Assembly: GCA_018060185.1 (NCBI GenBank)
Contig: JAGOWQ010000001.1
Span: forward strand, 54,248-118,247
Direction of reading: 5' to 3'
Origin: Leptotrichiaceae bacterium
Lineage (GTDB): Bacteria; Fusobacteriota; Fusobacteriia; Fusobacteriales; Leptotrichiaceae
DNA length: 64,000 nucleotides
A program made the position numbers and the translations under genes. Under the pieces are notes generated by a model. That model saw only the letters and a list, made by a program, of their open reading frames with translations. It made no database searches and was not told the DNA's origin. Below are positions 26,770 to 35,956 of the stretch, one piece after another; the first letter of the stretch is position 1, and each line of letters begins with the position of its first letter.

Positions 26770-27495
26770 TTATTTATTTCCTTTTAAAACAGAATCCCAT
26801 TGGGCAGTTTCACTAGCGAAATTACTTAAAAATTCGTCAACATTCTTTCCTTTTATTTCTATATCTATTATTGTATCATTCTGCCTTATAACTCTTACTA
26901 CACTTAAATCATCTCTAGAAACTGTCTCACCTATTATTGTATACTTATTATTTAACTGTGATAAAGAAGTTACTGTTAAGAAAAATTGGCTACTATTTGT
27001 ATTCGGTCCACTATTAGCCATTGCTAAAACTCCAGCATTTTCAAAATTTAACCAGTCTGGAAATTCGTCATCAATTGTATATCCTGTTGATCCAAATCCT
27101 GTTCCTTCTGGATCTCCTGATTGTATTAACACATTTGATATAACTCTATGAAACTTAAGTCCATTATAAAAATTATTTTTTGATAAATAAACAAAGTTAG
27201 CTACATTTAAAGGCGATGCTTCAGGATATAAAAATAAAGTTATGTTTCCTTTATTTGTTTTTATTACTGCCTCTAGTTCATATTTTTTCATTTCTTTTCT
27301 AAATTTAGAATCAGCTTTTCTATTTTTAGTTTCTGTTTTTTTTATTTCTTTCGATGCTTGTTTTTCTTCCTTTTTAATCTGTTTTGCTTCTTGCTTTTCT
27401 GCTTTTGTCTTTTTTATTTTTGGCATTGAATTGGAATTTCCAAAATTAAAGAATACTAACATTAAAATTACTAACATAATTGTGATTTTTTTCAT
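26770..27495 (-). CDS. Exported cyclophilin-type peptidyl-prolyl isomerase
   Basis: 241 residues. An N-terminal hydrophobic segment (KKITIMLVILMLVFFNF) looks like a signal peptide or anchor, followed by a strongly Lys/Glu-rich stretch (about 25-72), probably helical. The cyclophilin domain starts near residue 75: NKGNITLFLYPEASPLNVANF, then FHRVISNVLIQSGDP, MANSGPNTNSSQFFLT. So a fold catalyst acting in the periplasm is likely. The catalytic Arg in FHRV is present. The short charged spacer is unusual but low-complexity linkers of this kind are common in AT-rich diderms. Confidence 0.92.
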   Translation of the reverse strand: MKKITIMLVILMLVFFNFGNSNSMPKIKKTKAEKQEAKQIKKEEKQASKEIKKTETKNRKADSKFRKEMKKYELEAVIKTNKGNITLFLYPEASPLNVANFVYLSKNNFYNGLKFHRVISNVLIQSGDPEGTGFGSTGYTIDDEFPDWLNFENAGVLAMANSGPNTNSSQFFLTVTSLSQLNNKYTIIGETVSRDDLSVVRVIRQNDTIIDIEIKGKNVDEFLSNFASETAQWDSVLKGNK

Positions 27496-27517
27496 AGTTT
27501 TTGTCCTCTTTCAAAAT

Positions 27518-27865
27518 TTAATTTTTCATCCTTTTTATTACATCTTCAATATCTATTTTATGATTATAGTCAAATTCAAAAATACTAAAATCAAAAATTT
27601 CTATTTCAAGATTCAATCTGCTATGCTCTTTTTGAGTAACAAAATTATCGTAAATAACGACTACTAAAGCATGATTATTTTCCCCATCAAGAACATTTAC
27701 TAAATTAATTAATCTTTTGGTATTAATATTAAATGTACTTTTAACTATATCATAAGCAAGCTTTTTATTTTTTATTTCATTATAAAAATTCATAGCTATT
27801 GAAGGTAATTTTATACCAAATAAAATTTTAGGTTCTTTTCTCTTCTTAAACTCTAATATTGCCAT
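27518..27865 (-). CDS. Hypothetical protein, 115 residues
   Basis: I do not recognise this protein. It is 115 residues, without signal peptide or membrane helix, with basic N-terminus (EFKKRKEPKILFG) and an acidic C-terminal half (EIEIFDFSIFEFDYNHKIDIEDV). Codon use matches its neighbours and the frame has its own promoter at 27908-27936, so it is probably real. It sits 22 bases before the cyclophilin gene and may be co-transcribed with it. The ribosome site is weak (AGAGAAAAT). Confidence 0.65.
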   Translation of the reverse strand: MAILEFKKRKEPKILFGIKLPSIAMNFYNEIKNKKLAYDIVKSTFNINTKRLINLVNVLDGENNHALVVVIYDNFVTQKEHSRLNLEIEIFDFSIFEFDYNHKIDIEDVIKRMKN

Positions 27866-27907
27866 ATTTTCTCTACAAATCCTTTAATTTTTTATATTTC
27901 ATCAGTA

Positions 27908-27936
27908 ATTATACCACAAAGAATGGCAATTTTCAA
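27908..27936 (-). promoter_or_regulatory. Promoter of the hypothetical gene and cyclophilin gene
   Basis: Minus strand: TTGAAA (27931-27936), 17 bases ending in TGG, TATAAT (27908-27913). A near-consensus extended promoter. Confidence 0.75.
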
Positions 27937-27961
27937 TTATCTTTTAGGCCCATAAGCAAAA

Positions 27962-28885
27962 CTAAGATTCTTGTATTGCTTTTGTCAAAGGTGGTATTAC
28001 TTGTTTTTTTCTAGAAACTACACCTTTTAAAGTTATCAAATTATCATATATCTTTTCCCCAAAAGCTTTTTCAACAACTTCTACACTTTTTCCTACTACT
28101 ATACCTGTAGAATCGTTAGATAATATATTTGTAATTATAAAAATAAAAGTTTTTAATCCTTCTTTATCTATAACATTATTAATTTCCGTAATTAAACTTT
28201 CTTTTTTTTCTAAAACTTCACTTTCATTTACTGTATTTACCTGCGATACCCCTATTCTAGTTTTATCAATTTCAAATATTTTCATATCCATATTAAGTAA
28301 CTCTAAGTTACTTTTATTTCCTAAGTTTGTCCCTGCTTTTAGCATTTCTAATCCATATTTTTCAAGATCGACCTCAGCTATAAATGAAAGCTCTTTTCCT
28401 GCTTTTACATCATATTCAGTACAAGTAGGTGATTTAAATAATAGTGTATCAGAAATTATTGCACTTAACATTAATCCTGCCACTTCCTTTGAAGGAACTA
28501 TATTATTTTCTTTAAACATTTTAAAAATTATAGTTGACGTACATCCAACTGGTTCCATTCTTACTATCAGAGGCTCATCTACATTAAAATTAGAAATCCT
28601 ATGATGATCTATTAATTCTAAAACTTTGGCTTCCTCAAAACCATTTGCTGTTTGAGTTCTTTCATTGTGGTCTACTAGTATTATTTCTTTTCCTGCTACA
28701 TTTTCTATAATTTCAGGTATATCCATGTTAAAATAGTCTATTACATATTTAGTCTCTTCATTAATTTCACCTAATCTAACTGGTTTTGCATCTATTCCCA
28801 ATTTATTTTTTAATTTTGAATAGGCAATTGCAGAACATATTGTATCTGTATCTGGATTTTTGTGCCCAAAAATTAATATTGACAT
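27962..28885 (-). CDS. ppaC: Manganese-dependent inorganic pyrophosphatase (family II)
   Basis: Hydrolyses PPi in the cytosol and pulls biosynthetic reactions. 307 residues from ATG 28885, chosen because AGGAGGAAAAGT lies directly before it. DHH-family motifs: FGHKNPDTDTI at the N-terminus, LVDHNE, the DHH in ELIDHHRI near residue 97, and VGCTSTIIF. The C-terminal DHHA2 domain ends with SRKKQVIPPL. It has its own promoter and looks monocistronic. Confidence 0.96.
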   Translation of the reverse strand: MSILIFGHKNPDTDTICSAIAYSKLKNKLGIDAKPVRLGEINEETKYVIDYFNMDIPEIIENVAGKEIILVDHNERTQTANGFEEAKVLELIDHHRISNFNVDEPLIVRMEPVGCTSTIIFKMFKENNIVPSKEVAGLMLSAIISDTLLFKSPTCTEYDVKAGKELSFIAEVDLEKYGLEMLKAGTNLGNKSNLELLNMDMKIFEIDKTRIGVSQVNTVNESEVLEKKESLITEINNVIDKEGLKTFIFIITNILSNDSTGIVVGKSVEVVEKAFGEKIYDNLITLKGVVSRKKQVIPPLTKAIQES

Positions 28886-28961
28886 ACTTTTCCTCCTATT
28901 TTTTATTATATTTTTATTTTGAATTATAATTATTAACAATATTAATAATTTATTTTACATA

Positions 28962-28990
28962 ATTATATACTTTTTTATATAGTATTTCAA
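28962..28990 (-). promoter_or_regulatory. Promoter of ppaC
   Basis: Minus strand: TTGAAA (28985-28990), 17 bases, TATAAT (28962-28967). Confidence 0.7.
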
Positions 28991-29012
28991 TGATTTTTAT
29001 ATTAGTTATTAA

Positions 29013-29822
29013 TTAGTTATATAAAATTCCGAATCTCGTCATGGTAAATAGTATAGAAAAAGCTATAAAAAGACCTAAAATACCCCCTGCTAAAACCTCT
29101 CCAAAACTATGTATCCCTGCTTTGACCCTGCTTTGAGCAACTAACAATGCCATAATTAATACTAATACTAATACTCTTATATCTGATGTCATAAATAACA
29201 TTATCCCAAATATAGAAAAAGCTATTGCACTATGACCACTTGGCATTCCCCCTTCTAATGGTGTTCCCCTCTTATAAAATGATTTTATTATAATTACTAT
29301 TATTGCTGTTAAAACAATTATTAATATCGATACGTTTCCTTTTCTTGCAGCTATAATATGAAATTTATTTTTACTATCTATTATATCAAGCATTTTATCA
29401 TAAAATAATAAGTACGCCACACAAAGAGCATTTATAGTTGCTATAAGTACTGCTCCTGCAGCTACATCTTTAGCTAACTTAGCCAAAGGATGCCTTTCTG
29501 GAGATATAATATCCACTAAAGCTTCTACTGAAGTATTTATAAGCTCTGTTATTATAACAAAAGAAACAGTTAAAGATATAATAAGTATTTCAACTTTACT
29601 TGCATTAGTAACTATAGCCAAAATGACAATTATTATTGAAGAAAGTATATGAACTTTCATATGCTTTTCATTTCTTAACGCTTCTATAAGACCTTCTATG
29701 GCAAAGTTGAAACTATCTATTATTCTTCTATCTCTTTCCCTTATTTTTTTTATGCTCCAATCGTAATTTTCATATTTTTTAAAAAACAATCTATTCTTAC
29801 CATTTTCTTTTTTTTCTTCCAT
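29013..29822 (-). CDS. DgkA-type undecaprenol/diacylglycerol kinase fused to PAP2 phosphatase
   Basis: 269 residues with two membrane enzymes in one chain. Residues 35-150 are the DgkA fold: FAIEGLIEALRNEKHMKVH, then the signature ITELINTSVEALVD and LAKDVAAGAVLIA. Residues 160-269 are a PAP2-type acid phosphatase: GGMPSGHSAIAFS and SRVKAGIHSFGEVLAGG hold the Ser-His and Arg-His motifs; the usual final Asp position is Glu. A kinase and phosphatase on one lipid suggests turnover of undecaprenyl carriers. It lies 13 bases after ybeY, in the pgpH-ybeY-dgkA order common in Firmicutes. Confidence 0.9.
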   Translation of the reverse strand: MEEKKENGKNRLFFKKYENYDWSIKKIRERDRRIIDSFNFAIEGLIEALRNEKHMKVHILSSIIIVILAIVTNASKVEILIISLTVSFVIITELINTSVEALVDIISPERHPLAKLAKDVAAGAVLIATINALCVAYLLFYDKMLDIIDSKNKFHIIAARKGNVSILIIVLTAIIVIIIKSFYKRGTPLEGGMPSGHSAIAFSIFGIMLFMTSDIRVLVLVLIMALLVAQSRVKAGIHSFGEVLAGGILGLFIAFSILFTMTRFGILYN

Positions 29823-29835
29823 AATTTTTCTCCTA

Positions 29836-30300
29836 TTAATCTCTTTTATAGTTAAAATTTTTCAATATTTTTTCTTCTCTTTCTCTCATAATTTTTTTGT
29901 CTTCTTTTTCAATATGATCGTATCCTAATAAATGAAGAATGCCATGACAAAATACATAATAGAATTCTCTTTCTTCTGAGTGACCATACTCCTTAGCTTG
30001 TTCTTTGACTTTTTCTATGGAAATTATAATATCCCCCATTATATTCATTGGACCAACATTTTCTGTCTCATTATATGCAAAAGATATAACATCTGTAGTA
30101 CAATCTTTATTCCTATACTCTTTATTTATTTCTTTAATAATTTTATCGTTAGCTATTAAAAGAGATAAATAATAATCATTTTTATAATATTCATCTCCGT
30201 ATTCCTCTTTTAAAATAAAGTTGGTAAATTCTGTTATTTTATTTTCATCAAAAAATTCTTCTAAATCTTCTATTTCATAAGTTATATCACACTCTAACAT
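29836..30300 (-). CDS. ybeY: Endoribonuclease YbeY (rRNA maturation factor)
   Basis: Zinc-dependent endoribonuclease used in 16S rRNA 3' maturation and ribosome quality control. The 154-residue product has the family zinc motif HGILHLLGYDH near residue 118 and RNKDCTTDVISFAY near residue 63. AAAGGG precedes the ATG at 30300. The neighbours (a PgpH-type protein before, a DgkA fusion after) are the standard partners of ybeY. Confidence 0.96.
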   Translation of the reverse strand: MLECDITYEIEDLEEFFDENKITEFTNFILKEEYGDEYYKNDYYLSLLIANDKIIKEINKEYRNKDCTTDVISFAYNETENVGPMNIMGDIIISIEKVKEQAKEYGHSEEREFYYVFCHGILHLLGYDHIEKEDKKIMREREEKILKNFNYKRD

Positions 30301-30321
30301 TTTTAACCCTTTCTTTTACTT

Positions 30322-32343
30322 TTATCTACTAGGATATTTTATTCTATTATGATAAGCCCCTTGTAATGTATTTAAGAACGCTTGAATTACTTTTTCTATT
30401 TCCCCTAATGTTAACTCTGAATCGCTCATTTGATTATCATCTAGTTTATACTTTATTAAATATCTTATTAAATTTTCTATTCCTTCTCTACTCTTGTCTT
30501 CTGAAACTCTAACAGCTGCTTCTATTGTATCAGCAAGCATTATAATACCTGCCTCTTTACTTTTAGGCTTAGGACCACTATATCTAAAATCATTTTCTAA
30601 TACATATTCACCTTTTTCAAGAGACTTGTAATAAAAGAATTGAACCAAAGTAGTTCCGTGATGACATAAAATTATATCTAATATCTCCTTAGGAAGTTTA
30701 TTTTGTTTCCCCATAATATAACCATCTTTTGTATGAGAAGTTATTATCAGGGCGCTAAGAGATGGTTTTATAGTGTTATGTATATTTTTCCCATCCCTTT
30801 GATTTTCTACAAAAAATTCTGGCCTTTTCATTTTACCAATATCATGATAATAAGATGCTACTCTTGCAAATATAGCATTAACTCCAATAGCTTCTGCACC
30901 ACTTTCAGCCAATGCTCCGACCATTATACTATGATGAAATGTTCCAGGAGCAGTTACTAAAAGTTGCTTTAATAATGCATTAGAAAAATCACTTAATTCC
31001 AATAATTTTATGTCAGTCAATATTTCAAAACTATTCTCAAAATACGGAAGTAGGGCTAAAGAAATCATTCCTGTTAGTATACCAGACAATACAGATAGTA
31101 CTATCATTCCTAATAATAATGGGAATTCTAATTGATTTACAAGTCCATAACTAAGTGCCATTATCCCTTGAAAAACACCTGTAGATATACCCAATTTAAC
31201 AATATCACTCCTACTTGTCATTTTTTCTGCTTTATATATCGCCATTATTGCTACAGCAATAGTAACCAAAAACCAAGTTTCTTCTCTTGATAAAATTATC
31301 ATATTTAAAAAAGAAAAAGTTAATGCATATATTTTATTCCCTAAAATTGTTAATATTATAGGTATCATAGCAAAAGGTAGCAAATAAATAAGAAATTCAT
31401 TCCTAAAAACAATATACATTACATTTATTATAGATATTGTTATCAATGTTGGATAAAAAGCCTTTGATTCCATTATATTTCTACAATATTTTTTTAATAT
31501 CCAATAAAGCAACATAGAAATTATGACAAAAGATAAAATAAGCCCAATTGTTTTTCTTATTTTATCTCCTCCTCTTACCAAATTTAATTTCTCCATTTTT
31601 TCGTAAGCGTCTTCATCTATTATTTCACCTTTTTTTACAATTACATCTCCTTTATATATTTTAACCTCTTTATCCCTTAATGATCTCATATTTTCTTCTA
31701 TTTTTTCCAAGGTTTTATCTTCATTTAGAATTAAATTAGGTTTAATAAAATTTTTAATAAATTTTTTATCTAAATCACTTAATAAAATATTTTTTTTATC
31801 AATTACTTCATCTATTTTTTTCACATCACTTATTCCAAAATTATATATTTCTCTTAATTTTTCTATTAATCCTACTACGTAAGCTACACTTTCTTTACTT
31901 AGTATTTCTCTAAATTCTTCCACTGTAAGGTTATATTTTTTATCTTTAATATAAAACCGTATCTCCTCATCTGTTTCTAATTCTTCATTTTTAACATTTT
32001 GAAAAAATTTATCTACAGCTGTGATCTCTTGTTCTTCAATTTCCCTTAATCTATCATATTCTGGAGTTGTATTTTTTCTAATTTTATTTTGTAAATTTTT
32101 ATCTAAAAGATCAACAAAATAAGTAATATTTTTATATGCAATTACATCATTTTCAGATATACTTCCTACTGTATAGTTCGCTCTTAGTTTATATACTTCT
32201 ATCCACAACCCAAAAATAAGAAACATTGTAACAACCAAAATAAATCTATAAACAAATTTTCTACTATTATTTTCATTATTTTTATCTTTTTTATTATTTT
32301 TTACTTCAAAAACTATTTCTCGACCAAATATATTAAATTCCAT
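30322..32343 (-). CDS. 7TM-HD phosphodiesterase, PgpH type (cyclic-di-AMP hydrolase family)
   Basis: 673 residues. One membrane helix near the N-terminus, a long extracytoplasmic 7TMR-HDED region (about 60-260), seven hydrophobic helices (about 265-450) and a C-terminal HD domain with HHSIMVGALAESGAEAI, YHDIGKMKRPEFF and LCHHGTT. PgpH proteins with this architecture hydrolyse cyclic di-AMP to pApA in Firmicutes; the same reaction is likely here, but no diadenylate cyclase gene is in the window. It follows the JAB-DinG gene by 13 bases. Confidence 0.9.
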   Translation of the reverse strand: MEFNIFGREIVFEVKNNKKDKNNENNSRKFVYRFILVVTMFLIFGLWIEVYKLRANYTVGSISENDVIAYKNITYFVDLLDKNLQNKIRKNTTPEYDRLREIEEQEITAVDKFFQNVKNEELETDEEIRFYIKDKKYNLTVEEFREILSKESVAYVVGLIEKLREIYNFGISDVKKIDEVIDKKNILLSDLDKKFIKNFIKPNLILNEDKTLEKIEENMRSLRDKEVKIYKGDVIVKKGEIIDEDAYEKMEKLNLVRGGDKIRKTIGLILSFVIISMLLYWILKKYCRNIMESKAFYPTLITISIINVMYIVFRNEFLIYLLPFAMIPIILTILGNKIYALTFSFLNMIILSREETWFLVTIAVAIMAIYKAEKMTSRSDIVKLGISTGVFQGIMALSYGLVNQLEFPLLLGMIVLSVLSGILTGMISLALLPYFENSFEILTDIKLLELSDFSNALLKQLLVTAPGTFHHSIMVGALAESGAEAIGVNAIFARVASYYHDIGKMKRPEFFVENQRDGKNIHNTIKPSLSALIITSHTKDGYIMGKQNKLPKEILDIILCHHGTTLVQFFYYKSLEKGEYVLENDFRYSGPKPKSKEAGIIMLADTIEAAVRVSEDKSREGIENLIRYLIKYKLDDNQMSDSELTLGEIEKVIQAFLNTLQGAYHNRIKYPSR

Positions 32344-32356
32344 TACTAGCCTCCAG

Positions 32357-34828
32357 TTATTCTAATTCCATCATTTCTAAAATTTCTTTTTTACTTTTTT
32401 CTATTATATTTTTAGGCAATGATTTTAAAAATTTTTTCCCGTATATTTTTTTAATAACTCTATTATCTAAAATAATAATTGACCCTTTATCATCTTTACT
32501 CCTTATTAATCTTCCTACACCTTGTTTAAATTTTATAACTGCTTGAGGTACTTGATAATCATTAAAAGGATTTTTTCCACTTTTCTTTATATTTTCTATA
32601 ATTGCTTCAGTAACAGGATCATTGGGAACTTTAAAAGGTAATTTTACTATTATCACAGATTTTAGTTGCTCTCCTTGAACATCTACTCCTTCCCAAAAAC
32701 TATCTGTTCCAAATAAAACAGGATTTTTAGAATGTTTAAATATTTCTATCATTTCATGTCTAGGATAATCATTTTGCTTTATTAGTGTATAATCATTTTT
32801 ATTAAAATATTTTTCTATTTTATTATAAAGATAATTTAGTGAACTATAAGATGTAAATAGCAGAAAACAGTGCCCTTTTGTTTTTTTTATACTTTTTTCT
32901 ATAAATTTTTCCAAATCATCTAAAAATTCTATATCATTAGGGTCTAAAGAATCATTAGGCACATAAACTTTCATTTGTTTTTCATAATCAAAAGGAGAAG
33001 TTATTATTTTTTCTTTTATTTTATTTTTTTTATTATTTTTTAATCCTATATTATCTTTATAGTATTCAAAATTATTATCTACAGCAAGTGTAGCAGATGT
33101 AAAAATCATTCTATCCATTTTATTAAATAGATTGTCTTCTAAAGAATCAGATATATCAAATGGAGTAGCATAAATTTTTATATTTGCTTTAGAAGAATTT
33201 ACAGACAACCAATAAACATATCCTGGATCATTAGAATTCATTATAAATTCAAATTTTTTATAATATTCTTTTAGTCTTTCATAATATTTTTGAAAATCAA
33301 AAATTATACCCTCTTCATCCTCTATTTCAAAATTATCAATATTATTTAAAAATTTATTTATTATTTTTATTAAAGAACCATAAGATTCTTTGAAATCTTT
33401 GCTCAAGCTTATTATCTCCATCCAAAAACTAGAGTTTTTAACTTTTGGAGTATCTATTCTTATTTTTGTTTCTCCACTAGATAAATTTTGAGCAAATGGA
33501 GACATTATTTTATCTAAGATACTAATTCCTATATCATAAAAATTATTTAATTCTTTTTTCACTTCTTCTTTCATATCATCTATTTTAATATAGTCATCTT
33601 GAGAGACATTATTATTTAAAAAGACTAAAAGTCTTATAAGAGCTCCCGAATTATTTGTATTTGTTACTCTCCTATTATAAATATTTCCTAATAATTTACC
33701 AAAAGAAAACCTAGATATTTCATAAGTAAAATAATTTCTTGCTGTATCTTCTATATTATGTGCTTCGTCAAAAACAACAATATCGTAATTGGGCAAAATA
33801 GAATACTCTGTATTAAATCCTATTTCATTTCTTATAGATAAATCTGCAAAAAACATATGATGATTAAGTATGAGCATATTTGCATCTGAAATATCCTTTC
33901 TAGCTTTAAAAAAATGGCATTTTGAATAATAATTACACTTAACTCCTAAACAAAGATCACTTTCGCAATTTACTTGTTCCCATATTTTATACGAAACTTC
34001 ATATTTCAGTTCATTTTTATCACCTGTAAACGTATTTTCGTCCCAAGCAACAAGATTTTTTATTATATTTTTCTCTTTTTTTTCTTCTTCTGTATCATTT
34101 TCATCATCTGTTATTGTTATGTTATATAACTTTCTTTTACAAAGATAATTTCCTTTCCCCTTGACTATTTCATATTTAAATTCTTTATCTATAATTTTTT
34201 TTACTAAAGGTATATCTTTATTTATTAGTTGTTCTTGTAAATTTATAGTATTAGTGGAAATAATCAATTTCATATTATTTTCCAATGCGTATAACAAAGT
34301 TGGTAATAGATAAGCTATTGTCTTACCAGTTCCAGTTCCTGCTTCTATTATTAATTTTACGTTGTCATTCATACTTTTTTCAATATATTTTGACATATCA
34401 TATTGTTCTTTTCTAGTTTCAAAATTTTCTATCTTTTTATGAATTTTACCATTTTTACCGAAAAATTCATCAATATTTATCTTGATATTTTTTTTTAAAG
34501 GAACTACTATATATATCTCATCCACATCATTGTTAATGATATATGAAGCTCCACCACTTTCTCCATAAATACTTGAAATTGTAACATCTTCATTGGATGG
34601 AATTAAAATACCTGATGGATGATTGTGTATAATTACTTCATTTTTTTTCATCATATTTAATAATGCTGCCACAGAACTTTCGTTCCCTCTAGCTATTAAT
34701 TCCATATCTATCACAATTCCATTTACATTTGGAATACCTCTAAAGAAGATTTCATTTCCATTGGAATTTTCAATTTCTTTTTTCATTTTTTTTATCGCAT
34801 CATCATCAATAAAATCAGTAATTTTCAT
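32357..34828 (-). CDS. DinG/XPD-family helicase with N-terminal RadC/JAB-like domain
   Basis: 823 residues from ATG 34828 (GGAGGGAAA right before it). Residues 1-110 look like a JAB/MPN domain: Glu in EIFFRG, then IIHNHPSGILIPSNED, the same H-x-H-P-S-G...P-S-x-x-D as RadC. From about 125 the protein is a DinG-type superfamily 2 helicase: IEAGTGTGKTIAYLLP, Fe-S cysteines in CESDLCLGVKCNYYSKC, DEAHNIEDTA, and C-terminal FGTDSFWEGVDVQG and QGVGRLIRS. So a 5'-3' DNA helicase with an added metal-dependent hydrolase-like domain. It heads an operon with the PgpH gene. Confidence 0.9.
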   Translation of the reverse strand: MKITDFIDDDAIKKMKKEIENSNGNEIFFRGIPNVNGIVIDMELIARGNESSVAALLNMMKKNEVIIHNHPSGILIPSNEDVTISSIYGESGGASYIINNDVDEIYIVVPLKKNIKINIDEFFGKNGKIHKKIENFETRKEQYDMSKYIEKSMNDNVKLIIEAGTGTGKTIAYLLPTLLYALENNMKLIISTNTINLQEQLINKDIPLVKKIIDKEFKYEIVKGKGNYLCKRKLYNITITDDENDTEEEKKEKNIIKNLVAWDENTFTGDKNELKYEVSYKIWEQVNCESDLCLGVKCNYYSKCHFFKARKDISDANMLILNHHMFFADLSIRNEIGFNTEYSILPNYDIVVFDEAHNIEDTARNYFTYEISRFSFGKLLGNIYNRRVTNTNNSGALIRLLVFLNNNVSQDDYIKIDDMKEEVKKELNNFYDIGISILDKIMSPFAQNLSSGETKIRIDTPKVKNSSFWMEIISLSKDFKESYGSLIKIINKFLNNIDNFEIEDEEGIIFDFQKYYERLKEYYKKFEFIMNSNDPGYVYWLSVNSSKANIKIYATPFDISDSLEDNLFNKMDRMIFTSATLAVDNNFEYYKDNIGLKNNKKNKIKEKIITSPFDYEKQMKVYVPNDSLDPNDIEFLDDLEKFIEKSIKKTKGHCFLLFTSYSSLNYLYNKIEKYFNKNDYTLIKQNDYPRHEMIEIFKHSKNPVLFGTDSFWEGVDVQGEQLKSVIIVKLPFKVPNDPVTEAIIENIKKSGKNPFNDYQVPQAVIKFKQGVGRLIRSKDDKGSIIILDNRVIKKIYGKKFLKSLPKNIIEKSKKEILEMMELE

Positions 34829-34847
34829 TTTCCCTCCTATGCTATAG

Positions 34848-34876
34848 ATTTTACTATATATATGGCTTTTTTTCAA
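34848..34876 (-). promoter_or_regulatory. Promoter of the JAB-DinG operon
   Basis: Minus strand: TTGAAA (34871-34876), 17 bases, TAAAAT (34848-34853). Confidence 0.65.
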
Positions 34877-34921
34877 CTATTTCTTTTAATTGGCAATAAT
34901 CTATTTTAGAAAAATTGTTAC

Positions 34922-35004
34922 AAAAAAAGGACTGTCTTAAAGTCAAAAATTATTATTTCAATAATGAATAATACAAAAATAATTTTTACTTTAAGACATT
35001 CCTT
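34922..35004 (-). terminator. Terminator after rpsT
   Basis: Arms at 34929-34954 and 34978-35002 share TGTCTTAAAGT/ACTTTAAGACA plus AAAAATTATT/AATAATTTTT with few mismatches, followed by seven T on the minus strand. A long, strong stem. Confidence 0.85.
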
Positions 35005-35027
35005 TTACATAATTTAAAAATTAATAA

Positions 35028-35300
35028 CTAATTTGAATTTGATAATGCATTAATTTTTAATGCTAATCTCGATTTTTTTCTTGAAGCAGTATTTTTTTTA
35101 AGAACTCCTTTTGTTACCGCTTTATCTAATTCTTTATAAGCAACTTGTAATGCTAATTTAGCCTCATCGATATTTTTATCTTCAACAGCTGAAAGAACTT
35201 TTTTTACAAATGTTTTTACTCTGCTTTTAATAGCTTGATTTCTTTGTGCATTTCTTTCACCAATAAATACTCTTTTTTTAGATGATTTTGAATGTGCCAT
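35028..35300 (-). CDS. rpsT: 30S ribosomal protein bS20
   Basis: Small-subunit ribosomal protein of 90 residues that binds 16S rRNA. It begins MAHSKSSKKR and is very Lys/Arg-rich (ERNAQRNQAIKSRVKTFVKK), predicted all-helical as usual for bS20. GAAAGGAG precedes the ATG. It has a private promoter and terminator. Confidence 0.97.
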   Translation of the reverse strand: MAHSKSSKKRVFIGERNAQRNQAIKSRVKTFVKKVLSAVEDKNIDEAKLALQVAYKELDKAVTKGVLKKNTASRKKSRLALKINALSNSN

Positions 35301-35374
35301 ATTTTTCTCCTTTCAAATAGATTATTTATATTTATAATTGCTCTATAACTTAGTATATGCAAAATTACCAAATT

Positions 35375-35403
35375 ATATTACCATTTTTTTATGAAAAAAT
35401 CAA
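35375..35403 (-). promoter_or_regulatory. Promoter of rpsT
   Basis: Minus strand: TTGATT (35398-35403), 17 bases ending in TGG, TAATAT (35375-35380). The -35 lies inside the terminator of the preceding gene. Confidence 0.7.
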
Positions 35404-35418
35404 GTTTTTTTTGATTTT
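35394..35418 (-). terminator. Terminator of the Rnf-associated operon
   Basis: Minus strand AAAATCAA pairs with TTGATTTT around an A-rich loop, followed by T residues. Its 3' arm contains the rpsT -35. Confidence 0.65.
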
Positions 35419-35428
35419 TAACTTTTAC

Positions 35429-35953
35429 CTAATTAAAATCTACTCTTTCAATTATTTTCTTAGCAATGTAACCAGTTATTGTACCTGAAATGATAGTTAC
35501 TAAAATCATATATGGTAAATAACTCACATAAAGTATATATGTTCTATAAATAATCGACATTATAATTATTTGACCTAGTATATGAAAATTAGCACTTATA
35601 ATACTTAATCCAACAATGGAAAATTTAGAAGTTTTCTTTAACATTCCCGAAACTAATATTGATAAAAAAATACCTACAAGAGATAAAATAAAATTCAATC
35701 CGAACCCACTCTTAAAAAGAGAAGTAAAAAACACTTTCATAAATCCTATTTTAAATCCTTCTTTTGCTCCATATATATATATAACTATAAGTACAACAAT
35801 ATTTGATAAACCTAATTTTATACCTGGAATAAATACAAAAAAATTTACAAATGACTCTATTATATATAGAATTATGCTTAAACTTAAAAATATAGAAAGT
35901 TGCATTGTCGTTTTTAATTTGTTATTTTCATCTCTTTTTAAAATATTTTCCAT
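35429..35953 (-). CDS. Gx transporter family protein (HepI-like)
   Basis: 174 residues with five or six hydrophobic segments and the opening IPGIKLGLSNIVVL that marks the Gx/HepI family (often annotated heptaprenyl diphosphate synthase component I, though it looks like an ECF S-type membrane protein). It ends the Rnf-associated cluster behind a NusG-II protein and apbE, the same order seen in other anaerobes. A role in supplying a quinone precursor or flavin to the neighbouring system is a guess. Confidence 0.85.
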   Translation of the reverse strand: MENILKRDENNKLKTTMQLSIFLSLSIILYIIESFVNFFVFIPGIKLGLSNIVVLIVIYIYGAKEGFKIGFMKVFFTSLFKSGFGLNFILSLVGIFLSILVSGMLKKTSKFSIVGLSIISANFHILGQIIIMSIIYRTYILYVSYLPYMILVTIISGTITGYIAKKIIERVDFN

Positions 35954-35956
35954 AGA

